A stretch of 64,000 bases of DNA from JAAZPT01 sp964544955 (GCA_964544955.1 CAZJEB010000001.1:310001-374000), one strand, 5' to 3'; counted from the stretch's first letter, positions 53,408 through 62,874 are shown. Notes: generated from the letters alone by a model not told the origin. A program made the numbers and translations.

Positions 53408-54577
53408 TTATAAGTATGCTTTTAACTTATTAACAGAGTTTAGTTCTTCCCAGGGTAATAAAATATCTTTCCTGCCAAAATGGCCATATGCAGCTGTTTT
53501 TTTGTAAATAGGTCTTCTTAAATTTAAACTGTTTATTATACCATCGGGTGTTAAATCAAATATCTTTGCAATTAATTTTGATAATTCAAAATCATTCATT
53601 ATACCTGTGCCAAATGTATCAACAAATATATTAACGGGGTTTGCTACACCTATAGCATATGCTAATGCTACTTCAACCCTTTTTGCCAACCCTGCAGCCA
53701 CAATGTTTTTAGCAACATATCTTGCAGCATAGGATGCGGATCTATCAACTTTTGTTGGATCTTTACCACTAAATGCACCACCACCATGCTTAGCATATCC
53801 GCCATATGTATCAACAATGATTTTTCTACCAGTAAGGCCACTATCTCCAACGGGTCCGCCTATAACAAACCTACCTGTTGGGTTAATTAAATATTTAGTG
53901 TTTTCATCAATCAATTCACTTGGAATTGATTTTTTAATTACTGATTCTATCATAGCCTCTTCAATTGTTTTATGGCTTACATCGGCAGAATGCTGTGTAG
54001 AAAGAACAATTGTATCAATGCCAACTGGTTTATCATTTTCATACCTTACTGTAACTTGCGCCTTACCGTCTGGTCTTAACCAGTCAAATTCTTTATTAAT
54101 TCTAACTTGAGCAAGTTTATAGGTTATATTATTAGCAAGAGTTATAGGCATAGGCATAAGTGTATCTGTTTCATCACAAGCATAACCAAACATCATGCCT
54201 TGGTCCCCTGCACCTGTTCCTGCTTGGTCTCCTTCTCCCCTAGTTTCAAGGGATTTATTAACACCTAATGCTATATCTTCAGATTGTTGATGTATAGATG
54301 TTAACACTGCACATGTATTGCCATCAAACATATCCTCTGAGCCATCATAGCCTATTTCAATTGTAGTATCCCTAGCAATTTTTTCAACATCTACCCAACT
54401 ATCTGTAGTGATTTCACCCATTACCATAATTAAGCCTGTTGTTGTTACTGTTTCGCAAGCTACATGAGCTTGTGGATCTTTTTCCAATATAGCATCCAAA
54501 ACTGCATCGGATATTTGATCGCACATTTTATCAGGATGCCCTTGTGTTACTGATTCTGATGTAAAAATTCTATTCAT
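53408..54577 (-). CDS. metK: S-adenosylmethionine synthetase
   Basis: A 389-residue MAT that makes SAM from methionine and ATP. FTSESVTQGHPDKMCDQISD, the AGDQGMMFGYA loop and GGGAFSGKDPTKVDRSA are conserved. The 93 bases upstream in frame are part of the riboswitch expression platform, not coding; the true start is ATG 54577 after a GGAGG. It is regulated by the SAM-I riboswitch, closing a feedback loop on its own product. Confidence 0.97.
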   Translation of the reverse strand: MNRIFTSESVTQGHPDKMCDQISDAVLDAILEKDPQAHVACETVTTTGLIMVMGEITTDSWVDVEKIARDTTIEIGYDGSEDMFDGNTCAVLTSIHQQSEDIALGVNKSLETRGEGDQAGTGAGDQGMMFGYACDETDTLMPMPITLANNITYKLAQVRINKEFDWLRPDGKAQVTVRYENDKPVGIDTIVLSTQHSADVSHKTIEEAMIESVIKKSIPSELIDENTKYLINPTGRFVIGGPVGDSGLTGRKIIVDTYGGYAKHGGGAFSGKDPTKVDRSASYAARYVAKNIVAAGLAKRVEVALAYAIGVANPVNIFVDTFGTGIMNDFELSKLIAKIFDLTPDGIINSLNLRRPIYKKTAAYGHFGRKDILLPWEELNSVNKLKAYL

Positions 54578-54591
54578 TTTTCCTCCAAAAA

Positions 54592-54613
54592 TAAAAAAGT
54601 CTGCATAGCAGAC
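54592..54613 (-). terminator. Riboswitch terminator hairpin before metK
   Basis: GTCTGC and GCAGAC with a 3-base loop, followed on the minus strand by six T. It lies between the SAM-I aptamer and the metK ribosome-binding site and is the OFF structure of the switch. Confidence 0.85.
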
Positions 54614-54632
54614 GAAATCAAAAATTAATTTG

Positions 54633-54735
54633 ACCTTATCTGCCGATATAAATATCGTAGGATTTAGCACCTGTTTGTTAACAAATGGTTGCCGGGCTTC
54701 ATTGGGCCTAATCCCTCCACCGCTCTTTATAAGGT
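54633..54735 (-). promoter_or_regulatory. SAM-I (S-box) riboswitch aptamer upstream of metK
   Basis: Read on the minus strand: P1 5' arm CCTTAT, then AGAGCGGTGGAGGGA, GGCCCAATGAAGCCCGGCAACC, GGTGCTAAATCCTAC, and P1 3' arm ATAAGG. These are the conserved blocks of the S-box class, in order and with normal spacing. With the downstream terminator it should shut off metK when SAM is high. Confidence 0.95.
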
Positions 54736-54752
54736 ATTTAGTTTACTATTAC

Positions 54753-54780
54753 AGTATAGCAATTTTTTTATGTTTGTCAA
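54753..54780 (-). promoter_or_regulatory. Promoter of metK
   Basis: Minus strand TTGACA (54775-54780) and TATACT (54753-54758) with a 16-base spacer, just upstream of the riboswitch. Confidence 0.7.
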
Positions 54781-54800
54781 CACATAGCGTAAAACTTTAA

Positions 54801-54837
54801 AATTAAAAATGATGATAGTATTAATTACCATCATCAT
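54801..54837 (-). terminator. Terminator with the stop codon of the upstream gene in its loop
   Basis: On the minus strand ATGATGATGGTA and TACTATCATCAT pair (12 bp, one G-T) around ATTAA, which contains the TAA stop of the zinc-ribbon protein gene; TTTTTAATTTT follows. Confidence 0.75.
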
Positions 54838-55924
54838 CTTTTACCGCATATATAGTAACGGTCATTTCTAGTTTTTCTGAATAATAATAAATATAAATTT
54901 TATTACCTAATTCATTATAAGCATTAAAACTATTAGAATATTTATAAAGTTTATTGGTAAAACCCTTATCTCTACAAGCGTTTATATAGTCTTCATACTG
55001 TTGTTCAGTAACTTTGTATAACTCAAACTCAGAATAGCGTTCAGACTCGTACAAAATTTTACCATTATCAATATTGGGTTCTGGAACTAAGTTCAATAAA
55101 TCACTTTTAGGCCAAACATATGTTACATCATAGTTTTTAGGTGGTTCTACATATGTATAATCACTAATTGTATTAAAGCCACCATTTAAAAAGGTAATCA
55201 CTAATGCAATAATTATTACCATAGCAACAACAATAGCAATACGTAATATAGAATGCTTTTTGTAATTTTTATTAATTGAAATTATATCATTATATATATT
55301 TTTAGCCACATTATCATTTGTCATAACTATTTGAGATTTTTGGAATAAAACTTTTGCTTTATTTGTCCAAATTTTTAACCAATATCTTGTCTTTACATTA
55401 AATTTACCATTATCAAGCATGGCTACTTGATTTTTTATATACATTAAGCCTTCAATAATCTCTTCCCTATTATTGGGGAAAGCATAGTTTGATATTAAAG
55501 CAGACTTTTTCTTTTCAGCAGAGTTTAAATTAAAGAAAACAAAAGGCAAAATTAAATATACTATTAATGGAATTCCCCACAATAGAATTATTACTATTAC
55601 AGCTAATATCTTATCTGAAAACTTCCAAGTGCTCCATCCCCAGTCCTTCTTTGTTGGTTTTTTAGCTATTAATAGATCATACTCATTTAATTTATTAATA
55701 AATTCTTGGAAAGATTGCGATACTTTTTTTATAGTATGCTCTGCCCCACAAAAAAAACATATGTTAGTAAGGGATGGCAAAACTGAGCCACACTGTGTAC
55801 AGTTAAAAACAGCAGGTTGATCTACATACTGTTCACCAACACTAGCTTCATTTTTAGTACCACAAAACGAGCAATAATTTTCATCTTTTTCAATTTGTTT
55901 TTTACACTTTTTACAATTAGGCAT
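54821..55924 (-). CDS. Zinc-ribbon membrane protein, unknown function
   Basis: A 367-residue protein. Two zinc ribbons lie at the N-terminus (CKKC/CSFCG at 4-21 and CTQCG/CFFCG at about 41-63). A double hydrophobic segment (about 105-130) and another helix (about 228-248) cross the membrane, and the last ~115 residues, which contain YDVTYVWPKSDLLNLVPEP, look like an extracytoplasmic domain of the DUF6591 type, an assignment I hold loosely. The SD GGAGG sits between two ATGs; the second (55924) is used. Monocistronic. Zinc ribbon plus external domain suggests a sensor or envelope-stress role, unproven. Confidence 0.65.
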   Translation of the reverse strand: MPNCKKCKKQIEKDENYCSFCGTKNEASVGEQYVDQPAVFNCTQCGSVLPSLTNICFFCGAEHTIKKVSQSFQEFINKLNEYDLLIAKKPTKKDWGWSTWKFSDKILAVIVIILLWGIPLIVYLILPFVFFNLNSAEKKKSALISNYAFPNNREEIIEGLMYIKNQVAMLDNGKFNVKTRYWLKIWTNKAKVLFQKSQIVMTNDNVAKNIYNDIISINKNYKKHSILRIAIVVAMVIIIALVITFLNGGFNTISDYTYVEPPKNYDVTYVWPKSDLLNLVPEPNIDNGKILYESERYSEFELYKVTEQQYEDYINACRDKGFTNKLYKYSNSFNAYNELGNKIYIYYYSEKLEMTVTIYAVKDDDGN

Positions 55925-56041
55925 TACATCCTCCATATATTTTATGGCTTAACATATATATTATAACTTATTGTTAAGTTATGGTAAAGAATATATGTTA
56001 TGCTTAAATAATAAAGATATAAATATATTTTAAAATAAAGC

Positions 56042-56069
56042 TTGCAATGTTATAAAAGTATGGTATAAT
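56042..56069 (+). promoter_or_regulatory. Promoter of tRNA-Arg
   Basis: TTGCAA (56042-56047) and a perfect TATAAT (56064-56069) with a 16-base spacer, 26 bases before the tRNA. Confidence 0.7.
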
Positions 56070-56095
56070 ATTTTTGTTGCAAAAAACAACGTTTC

Positions 56096-56172
56096 GGGCT
56101 CGTAGCTCAGTTGGATAGAGTGTTTGACTACGAATCAAAAGGTCGCAGGTTCGAATCCTGCCGGGCTCACCA
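56096..56172 (+). tRNA. tRNA-Arg (anticodon ACG)
   Basis: A 77-base gene with acceptor GGGCTCG/CGGGCTC (two G-T pairs), D-arm GCTC-AGTTGGATA-GAGT, anticodon stem TTTGA/TCAAA with loop CTACGAA (ACG, read as ICG after deamination), T-arm GCAGG-TTCGAAT-CCTGC and encoded CCA. Confidence 0.96.
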
Positions 56173-56173
56173 T

Positions 56174-56203
56174 AAAACAACTACTTAATAGTGGTTGTTT
56201 TTT
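56174..56203 (+). terminator. Terminator of tRNA-Arg
   Basis: AAAACAACTAC and GTGGTTGTTTT pair (one G-T) around a 6-base loop, followed by a T tract. Confidence 0.82.
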
Positions 56204-56291
56204 ATTTCCCGATTTTGACTCCTATTTTACGATTATGGTATTGTTTTTGTGATTTGTTATATTATATATGTATACAGTTTATTAGATCTAA

Positions 56292-56318
56292 AAAAAATCG
56301 CACCTCACGGTGCGATTT
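56292..56318 (-). terminator. Terminator of pckA
   Basis: On the minus strand AAATCGCACC and GGTGCGATTT form a 10-bp stem with a 4-base loop, then seven T. Confidence 0.9.
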
Positions 56319-56325
56319 ATATTTA

Positions 56326-57930
56326 TTAGATTTGTGGGCCTGCTGCAACAAGTGCTTTGCCAGCTTCATTATCTTCGTATTTAACAAAGTTTTTAATAAA
56401 GCGAGAAGCCAAGTCTTTAGCTTTTGTTTCCCATTCTGCAGGGTTTGCATATGTATCACGTGGATCAAGTATGTTTGTATCAACACCAGGCAATACTGTG
56501 GGGATTTCAAAATCAAAGTAAGGCATTTTTTTAGTTGGTGCTTCATTGATAGAACCATTTAAGATTGCATCAATAATACCACGGGTATCCTTAATGGATA
56601 TACGTTTGCCTGTGCCATTCCAGCCTGTATTTACAAGGTAAGCTTTAGCGCCGGATTGTTCCATGCGTTTTACAAGTTCTTCACCATATTTTGTTGGATG
56701 AAGTTCTAAGAAAGCTTGACCAAAGCATGCGGAGAATGTAGGCATTGGCTCTGTAATACCACGCTCTGTACCAGCTAATTTAGCTGTAAAGCCAGATAAG
56801 AAGTAGTATTTTGTTTGTTCAGGTGTAAGTATTGATACTGGGGGCAATACACCGAAAGCATCAGCAGATAAGAATATAACATTTTTAGCTGCAGGGCCAG
56901 CGGATATTGGGCGAACGATGTTTTTAATATGGTCAATAGGATAAGAAACACGTGTGTTTTCTGTAACGCTATTATCATTAAAATCTATTTTGCCGTTTTC
57001 GTCTAATGTAACGTTTTCAAGCAAAGCATTGCGTTTGATTGCTTCGTAAATATCGGGCTCGGAATCTTTATCCAAGTTAATAACTTTAGCGTAGCAACCA
57101 CCTTCAAAGTTAAATACGCCGTTATCGTCCCAACCGTGCTCATCATCACCAATAAGTAAGCGTTTAGGATCTGTGGACAATGTTGTTTTGCCTGTACCAG
57201 ATAAACCGAAGAATATAGCTGTATTTTTGCCTTCTAAGTCTGTATTTGCAGAGCAGTGCATGGAAGCAATGCCTTTTAATGGTAAGTAGTAGTTCATCAT
57301 GGAGAACATACCCTTTTTCATTTCGCCGCCGTACCATGTGTTTATAATAACGGATTCACGGCTTGTAAGGTTAAATACAACAGCGGTTTCTGAATTTAGG
57401 CCTAACTCTTTATAATTTTCTACTTTAGCTTTTGATGCATTGTAGATTACAAAATCAGGCTCAAAGTTTTCAAGTTCTTCTTTAGTAGGTTGTATAAACA
57501 TGTTTGTTACAAAGTGAGCTTGCCAAGCAACTTCAACAATAAAGCGGATTGACATACGTGTATCTTTATTTGCGCCACAGAAAGCATCAACAACAAACAA
57601 GCGTTTATTGGATAGTTCTTTTTTTGCAATTTCCTTAACAGCTTCCCAAGTTTTTTCAGAAGCTGGGTGGTTATCATTTTTATAATTATCAGATGTCCAC
57701 CAAATAGTATCCTTAGATGTATCATCCATAACGATAAATTTATCTTTAGGTGAGCGACCTGTATAAATGCCTGTCATTACATTTACAGCGCCTAATTCGC
57801 TCTCTTGGCCTCTTTCAAAGCCTTCTAATTCAGGACGGGTTTCTTCCCTAAACAACTCATCATAAGAAGGGTTGTGTACTATTTCTTTTGTACCAATAAT
57901 ACCATACTGTTCAAGGTTAAGTTTAGACAT
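56326..57930 (-). CDS. pckA: Phosphoenolpyruvate carboxykinase (ATP)
   Basis: A 534-residue enzyme interconverting oxaloacetate and PEP with ATP. The P-loop GLSGTGKTTLS, the metal/substrate motif LIGDDEHGWDDNGVFNFEGGCYAK and RSPKDKFIV near the N-terminus are diagnostic of the ATP class. In fermenting anaerobes it often works in the carboxylating direction, fixing CO2 and making ATP toward succinate or oxaloacetate. It is monocistronic, with a promoter about 170 bases upstream and a strong terminator. Confidence 0.97.
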   Translation of the reverse strand: MSKLNLEQYGIIGTKEIVHNPSYDELFREETRPELEGFERGQESELGAVNVMTGIYTGRSPKDKFIVMDDTSKDTIWWTSDNYKNDNHPASEKTWEAVKEIAKKELSNKRLFVVDAFCGANKDTRMSIRFIVEVAWQAHFVTNMFIQPTKEELENFEPDFVIYNASKAKVENYKELGLNSETAVVFNLTSRESVIINTWYGGEMKKGMFSMMNYYLPLKGIASMHCSANTDLEGKNTAIFFGLSGTGKTTLSTDPKRLLIGDDEHGWDDNGVFNFEGGCYAKVINLDKDSEPDIYEAIKRNALLENVTLDENGKIDFNDNSVTENTRVSYPIDHIKNIVRPISAGPAAKNVIFLSADAFGVLPPVSILTPEQTKYYFLSGFTAKLAGTERGITEPMPTFSACFGQAFLELHPTKYGEELVKRMEQSGAKAYLVNTGWNGTGKRISIKDTRGIIDAILNGSINEAPTKKMPYFDFEIPTVLPGVDTNILDPRDTYANPAEWETKAKDLASRFIKNFVKYEDNEAGKALVAAGPQI

Positions 57931-58100
57931 ATTAAATACTCCTTTTGTTATTTTTTATATAACAGACTTTACATTTTAATTATACACTATTTTTATTAAA
58001 AATGGGTCTATTGCATTAAATTTTGTATAAGATTTTAAATAAAACATTTAGATGTAGCTAATATAATTAACCAAAAAAACCAAATCTCTCAACGTACATT

Positions 58101-58129
58101 ATAATAGCACTTTGATATTATTGTGTCAA
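58101..58129 (-). promoter_or_regulatory. Promoter of pckA with long leader
   Basis: Minus strand perfect TTGACA (58124-58129) and TATTAT (58101-58106), 17-base spacer. It implies an untranslated leader of about 164 bases before pckA. No known riboswitch pattern was recognised in the leader. Confidence 0.6.
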
Positions 58130-58216
58130 TGCCAGGATTAAAATTATACAAACATTAACATATTTAACAAAATAAAATGAATTATGAGATTAACAATTTG
58201 TGATTGATTTTAAGTA

Positions 58217-59446
58217 TTATTTATTATTCAGGTTTTTAATTATATCAAGGCATGTTTCTAAAGGGGTTGATTTTGGTGAAGCAAAGTAATCTGGAATTAC
58301 TCCTTGTACTTCTGAGGGCAATCCTTTTTCATTAAAGGATGAATCTATTGGGAACCTAAAAAGTAAACCAGAGTTTTTTAATCTGCACAATACAGGCCCT
58401 CTTACCGTAGAGCCAGCGCCTTTAGTTGTTGTGCCAACCAATTTTGCAAAACCAGTATCTTTACAGAACTTTGCAAAACTATCAGAAGCTGAAAACACTT
58501 CGCTATTTACAAGCAACCAACGTGTTTGCGCTCCTTCTACTCTTAATCCTTTATAATCACTTAATGGATAAGTAGATATATCATTTTTATAATGTGTCAT
58601 GCCATATTTTTTAACAAAAGGTGGTAATTCCTTATTTGATAAATTTTCTATTTTTTCTAAATTTATTTTTTTATATAGCCAACTAGTATCTTTTGTTAGT
58701 TTTAGGAATATATTAGATGACCAAGTGTATGATTCATTAAACGCAGATACAATATAATATTGCCAGTATTCTGTATTTCCTCCACTATTGCCACTAATAT
58801 CAAATATTATATGTTTAGTATTTGGGTGTTTGTATAAAAAAGTGGCAATTGGACTATCCATATCATTATTAACAAAAGGTGTTAAAAAAGATGGAAATTT
58901 AAAATAGGCGGTTTGAATATCAGGGTAATAAATTGTTTCACTTAATATTTTATCAAAGTCTGAATATATTTTTCTATTAGTTTCAGGATAATTTTTAACA
59001 AGCAAAGAATATGTTTTTTGTGTTTGCGGATTTAACAATAGTTCAAGCTCTGGTATACCATAATGTATAGATTGATTTTTATACTCTTCATAAAATAATG
59101 GATGTATCATTTGAAAGTGCGGAAATTCACTTATTTGCCTTATTGAAGATTCAAGTAAAGAATACAATCCAGCTACATTTTTTACACTTTTACCAATAAG
59201 TAAGCGATTATTTGCCCTTATATTATATAGATTGTGTTCATCACCCAATAACGGATAAAAAGGAAATGATTCCTCAATTATTTGCCAAAACTGATCATAA
59301 TCTGCTTGCAACTCGTAAATTGTAAGATGATTAATACTTTCACTTTTATAAATAATTGAGCCACTAATTATAATAATTATTATTAAAACAATTAGAATAT
59401 AAATAGGACTAAATTTATTCTTCTTTTCACAAATTTTAGTAAACAT
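58217..59446 (-). CDS. S41-family peptidase-like exported protein
   Basis: A 409-residue protein with one N-terminal membrane segment (about 14-32) and an extracytoplasmic part. The S41 (tail-specific protease) core is recognisable from DISGNSGGNTEYW (216-228), WLLVNSEVFSASDSFAKF (about 310-327, with the serine in 319-323) and LVGTTTKGAGSTVRG (Lys342 region). There is no PDZ domain. Other members act as C-terminal processing proteases; here the neighbours are secreted proteins, but no substrate is evident. Confidence 0.75.
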   Translation of the reverse strand: MFTKICEKKNKFSPIYILIVLIIIIIISGSIIYKSESINHLTIYELQADYDQFWQIIEESFPFYPLLGDEHNLYNIRANNRLLIGKSVKNVAGLYSLLESSIRQISEFPHFQMIHPLFYEEYKNQSIHYGIPELELLLNPQTQKTYSLLVKNYPETNRKIYSDFDKILSETIYYPDIQTAYFKFPSFLTPFVNNDMDSPIATFLYKHPNTKHIIFDISGNSGGNTEYWQYYIVSAFNESYTWSSNIFLKLTKDTSWLYKKINLEKIENLSNKELPPFVKKYGMTHYKNDISTYPLSDYKGLRVEGAQTRWLLVNSEVFSASDSFAKFCKDTGFAKLVGTTTKGAGSTVRGPVLCRLKNSGLLFRFPIDSSFNEKGLPSEVQGVIPDYFASPKSTPLETCLDIIKNLNNK

Positions 59447-59476
59447 ATACGCCCTTCAAGGTTATATTTTAGTATT

Positions 59477-60841
59477 TTATTTTTGGTTAAATTTTACCCC
59501 GTATATTCTTTCAAGTTCTTTTAGAATATCTGCATTAATTCTATTTTCGTATAATTCAAAGCCCCATGATACCCACTTAAAGTTGAGGTCAATATTTAAC
59601 ATTGTTTTTATATATTTATCAGCTAACCAAATATCAAACTCAAAATAATCATCAACTTTTCCAAACATTCTTTCTGTGCCATACCAATATTCACCTATAT
59701 AAACCCTAAGTGTATAATAGCCATTTGGTGCGTAAACGGATTGTTTTTCACCTGGCCTTATAAAGCAATCTACAACAACATAACCGCTTTTATCTATAAG
59801 TTGATAATAACTAGCATACTTACTTTTATATGGCAAAATTACAAGTACCGTTCCATGGTCGGAGCCGCTAATTCTGCCTGTTTTTGGATAATCTAAAATA
59901 ACATAATCGGGCAAAGATCTAATTTCACTTAATAAAGTGTTAAATCTATTAGAAACATTATATTTACTTAAAAATGCGTTATAATCATCGCCCAACTTAC
60001 CATCTTTAATAATATCCAAATCAAATGTAAAAGATGATTCTTCCGTTGGATTTTTCCTTAATTTAATGCTTTGATTTAACAAGTTTGATAAAAAATCTTC
60101 TTCTATTACAGAATTTGGTAACTTATTTGATTTGGTTGTTTTTGAATATTTATTATAACTAGCAGCATATGCTTCCTCAACAAGGGTTTCAGGATTAATA
60201 CCTTTATAGCTAATAACTAAAGAATGGGGTCCACCTTTTATGTTTAATTTTTTACTTCTTTGACCATAAAAAAACGGTGCTAAGTACTTAGGATTATCTA
60301 TATAATTGTGCATAGAAAAATCTTCCAGAGTAAAAGGGATATCTCTAAGTTTACTTTTTAAAACATTATCTGTATTAGTATAAAACTCAGGTAAGTACAA
60401 AGATATAATTGCATCCATTACTTGCCTTTTTTGAAAATCCGCCTTTGTTTTTTTAACTGCATTATTAACTTTATTTTTCAACTTATCTAAGCTTTTCTTT
60501 GTAAATTGATTGTTTTCAATATTCAATTCACACTCTAAATTAAAATTGCTAATATTATCAAAAAAAATTTTAGACCATGCTTGTATATCATTTTTATAAT
60601 TAGGTAGGCTTTTAATTTTAGGGTTAAAATCTCTTAATTTAAAGCTAACTTTATTATCCATAAATAATATATCAGTGGTTCCAGCTTCATATACGGCTTT
60701 TGCCCATGGATCCTTTACTTCATTAGCCATATCAATAATATAATTATTTAGGTAAGTTTCATCTAAAACAAATGTTTCAGCATTAACAGTACTAAACAAA
60801 CTAATAAAACAAATAAATAGAATAATAAGTTTTTTTAGCAT
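59477..60841 (-). CDS. Secreted protein of unknown function
   Basis: A 454-residue protein with a signal peptide (residues 1-21, LIILFICFISLFSTVNA, cleavage about A/E). ATG 60841 is supported by AAGGAGAA; an upstream ATG at 60865 is less likely. Residues 100-150 are Lys/Asn-rich and helical. The C-terminal part (about 320-410, including SGSDHGTVLVILPY and APNGYYTLRVYIGEYWYGTERMFG) resembles a beta-rich module seen in other clostridial secreted proteins, with a GxYxLR...WYG...FG pattern. No function can be given. It precedes the S41 gene by 30 bases. Confidence 0.6.
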   Translation of the reverse strand: MLKKLIILFICFISLFSTVNAETFVLDETYLNNYIIDMANEVKDPWAKAVYEAGTTDILFMDNKVSFKLRDFNPKIKSLPNYKNDIQAWSKIFFDNISNFNLECELNIENNQFTKKSLDKLKNKVNNAVKKTKADFQKRQVMDAIISLYLPEFYTNTDNVLKSKLRDIPFTLEDFSMHNYIDNPKYLAPFFYGQRSKKLNIKGGPHSLVISYKGINPETLVEEAYAASYNKYSKTTKSNKLPNSVIEEDFLSNLLNQSIKLRKNPTEESSFTFDLDIIKDGKLGDDYNAFLSKYNVSNRFNTLLSEIRSLPDYVILDYPKTGRISGSDHGTVLVILPYKSKYASYYQLIDKSGYVVVDCFIRPGEKQSVYAPNGYYTLRVYIGEYWYGTERMFGKVDDYFEFDIWLADKYIKTMLNIDLNFKWVSWGFELYENRINADILKELERIYGVKFNQK

Positions 60842-61025
60842 AATATTCTCCTTTTTATAAAACAAGGTTATACATTAGTTAAATATTTATCATATAATGT
60901 ATTATTTTACCATAATACTAATATTATATCAAAATATATAGAAAACTTATTATGTTAAAAACCCCATAAAAATGTAGTTTATACACGCTTAATTAATATA
61001 TAAATATCAAATTTTTAACGCAAAT

Positions 61026-61054
61026 AAAAAGCCCTCTATTTATAATAGAGGGCT
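61026..61054 (-). terminator. Terminator of the oligopeptide-type binding protein gene
   Basis: On the minus strand AGCCCTCTATT and AATAGAGGGCT pair around a short loop, followed by TTTTT. Confidence 0.88.
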
Positions 61055-61059
61055 AAATT

Positions 61060-62874
61060 TTATTTTAATTTTGCGTATAGTATTGCTTGTGCCCAACTTG
61101 AGTAAGATTCAGGGTGATAATTTATTATATCTGTGCTAAATGCATCCCAATATATATTTGAATAGATTGGTAACATTGGCAGATAATCAACAAATTTCTT
61201 TTGGAATTCTTCCCATTTTTGATAATATGCTACTTTATCACCAGTTTGAGTTTTAAGCATATCTTGAGCTAACTCTTCAAGGTCAACATCCTGCAACCCA
61301 CTAGTATTTTGTTCGCCCAATGCTGTGTTTAAAGTACTAAATGTAATTGATGGGTCAAAGGCTTTATCAAAGTTTGTGCCTAGGAACATAATATCGTACT
61401 CACGTGGTTTTTGGCGATAATATTGTTCAAAGAATTCATTTGTATCTAAACGAGTTACTTCAATTGTTCCACCAATTTTTTTAAATGATTTACTCAATTG
61501 TGCTGCTATTTCTTCACCAATAGGGTTATTGTTTGTAATAGCAAAGCTTAATGTAAGTGGTACTAATGTTTCGCCATCTTTAGCATAACGTTGTTTGCCA
61601 GCGGCAGAATTCATTTTTTTACCATCTTTGTTAAATTCCCATCCTGCTTCAATTAATAGCTTTTCGGCGGTATATTGGTTGTTAGTGTATACATTAAGTA
61701 GTTTTTTAAGATCATCTTCCTTTTCATACACCATTTCTTGACCAATACCATAGAAACCATATACAGGTTTGCCATTATTCTTTAAAACTTTGTTTATTAT
61801 AAGGTTTCTGTTCAATATATGAGCAAAAGCATACCTTACTTCAAAACTTTCAGTTGGGCCATCATCGCATTGGAAAGATAGGAAGGTTAAACCGCGCCTA
61901 TCATATTGAGCATTAGCAATATTACCTTTTTTACTTTGCTTTTGCACTTCTGTAATAGCATTATTCCAAGTTATTTTGTTAATAATATCTATTTCACCAT
62001 CAACTAATTGTTTTACCATTGTTTCGTTATTAGCTTCAACAATTTTTAACTTTTTAATACTTGGTTTTTGCCCTTCATAATTACCTTTATAGTATTCGTT
62101 TGCTTCAAAGCTTGCTTCACCTGTAGCTTTGTTATAGCTGGTTAATACATATGGGCCTGTTACTATACTTGGTTTATTTAGGTATCCATTTTCACCAAAA
62201 ATGTTTTCTTCTAAAACTTTAACATCTAAGGCTTCTTCAAATTTTGCACCTTCACCCTCATCAACAATTTTAACATCTGGTGTTAAAGCTGCCATTGGAT
62301 AAGGAATAACATTAATTAAATTTAGTTGGAAATAGTTTGGTAAAAATTCAGCTTTTACTGTAAGTGCGAAAGTATAATCATCTATTAAGTGTACACCTGC
62401 AAAAGTTTCTGTTTTGTTAGATTTATAATCTTCAAAGCCTAACAAGTGGTTGTAATAGTTATTTTGTGTATTACCTAAAGAATCAAATTCTTCACTTGCT
62501 TGTAATAATACGCTATAAACATAATCTTTTGCTGTTATTTGTGAGCCATCACTAAAGTACAAATCATCATAAATTGTGAATATATACTGTGAATTACCCT
62601 TAGCATCTGTTTTTGTATTATAACCTTTTACAGTGCTAACATTAATTGTAAACTCTCCATCACCACGATATTCTATTGTAGATAAACCATGTAAAAGTTC
62701 CCTAACATCAATATCTGATGTATTATTGCCCCATTTGTTTGTAAAAAACATACCATTTAACTTGGTAGGGTTGGCGACAATTATCTCCCTTTCTGTTTGT
62801 TCAGCATAAGCTAAACTAAGTGAAAAAATAATAATTATGGCCAATAATCCTGATAAGATTCTATTTTTATTCAT
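61060..62874 (-). CDS. ABC-type peptide/oligopeptide substrate-binding protein (SBP family 5)
   Basis: A 604-residue binding protein of the DppA/OppA type. Family landmarks are TIYDDLYFSDGSQITAKDYVYS (about 100-120), NKPSIVTGPYVLTSYN and FEVRYAFAHILNRNLI. The signal peptide (about 1-25) ends in LAYAEQ without a lipobox cysteine, so it is secreted or retained in another way. No permease or ATPase genes adjoin it; the following gene upstream on the same strand is the 96-residue-repeat protein. The substrate cannot be told. Confidence 0.87.
   Translation of the reverse strand: MNKNRILSGLLAIIIIFSLSLAYAEQTEREIIVANPTKLNGMFFTNKWGNNTSDIDVRELLHGLSTIEYRGDGEFTINVSTVKGYNTKTDAKGNSQYIFTIYDDLYFSDGSQITAKDYVYSVLLQASEEFDSLGNTQNNYYNHLLGFEDYKSNKTETFAGVHLIDDYTFALTVKAEFLPNYFQLNLINVIPYPMAALTPDVKIVDEGEGAKFEEALDVKVLEENIFGENGYLNKPSIVTGPYVLTSYNKATGEASFEANEYYKGNYEGQKPSIKKLKIVEANNETMVKQLVDGEIDIINKITWNNAITEVQKQSKKGNIANAQYDRRGLTFLSFQCDDGPTESFEVRYAFAHILNRNLIINKVLKNNGKPVYGFYGIGQEMVYEKEDDLKKLLNVYTNNQYTAEKLLIEAGWEFNKDGKKMNSAAGKQRYAKDGETLVPLTLSFAITNNNPIGEEIAAQLSKSFKKIGGTIEVTRLDTNEFFEQYYRQKPREYDIMFLGTNFDKAFDPSITFSTLNTALGEQNTSGLQDVDLEELAQDMLKTQTGDKVAYYQKWEEFQKKFVDYLPMLPIYSNIYWDAFSTDIINYHPESYSSWAQAILYAKLK

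Noticed and set aside
54578..54670. An N-terminal extension of MetK from an upstream start at 54670.
   Set aside because: That stretch is the riboswitch terminator and leader; GGAGG directly before ATG 54577 and the conserved MetK N-terminus fix the start there.
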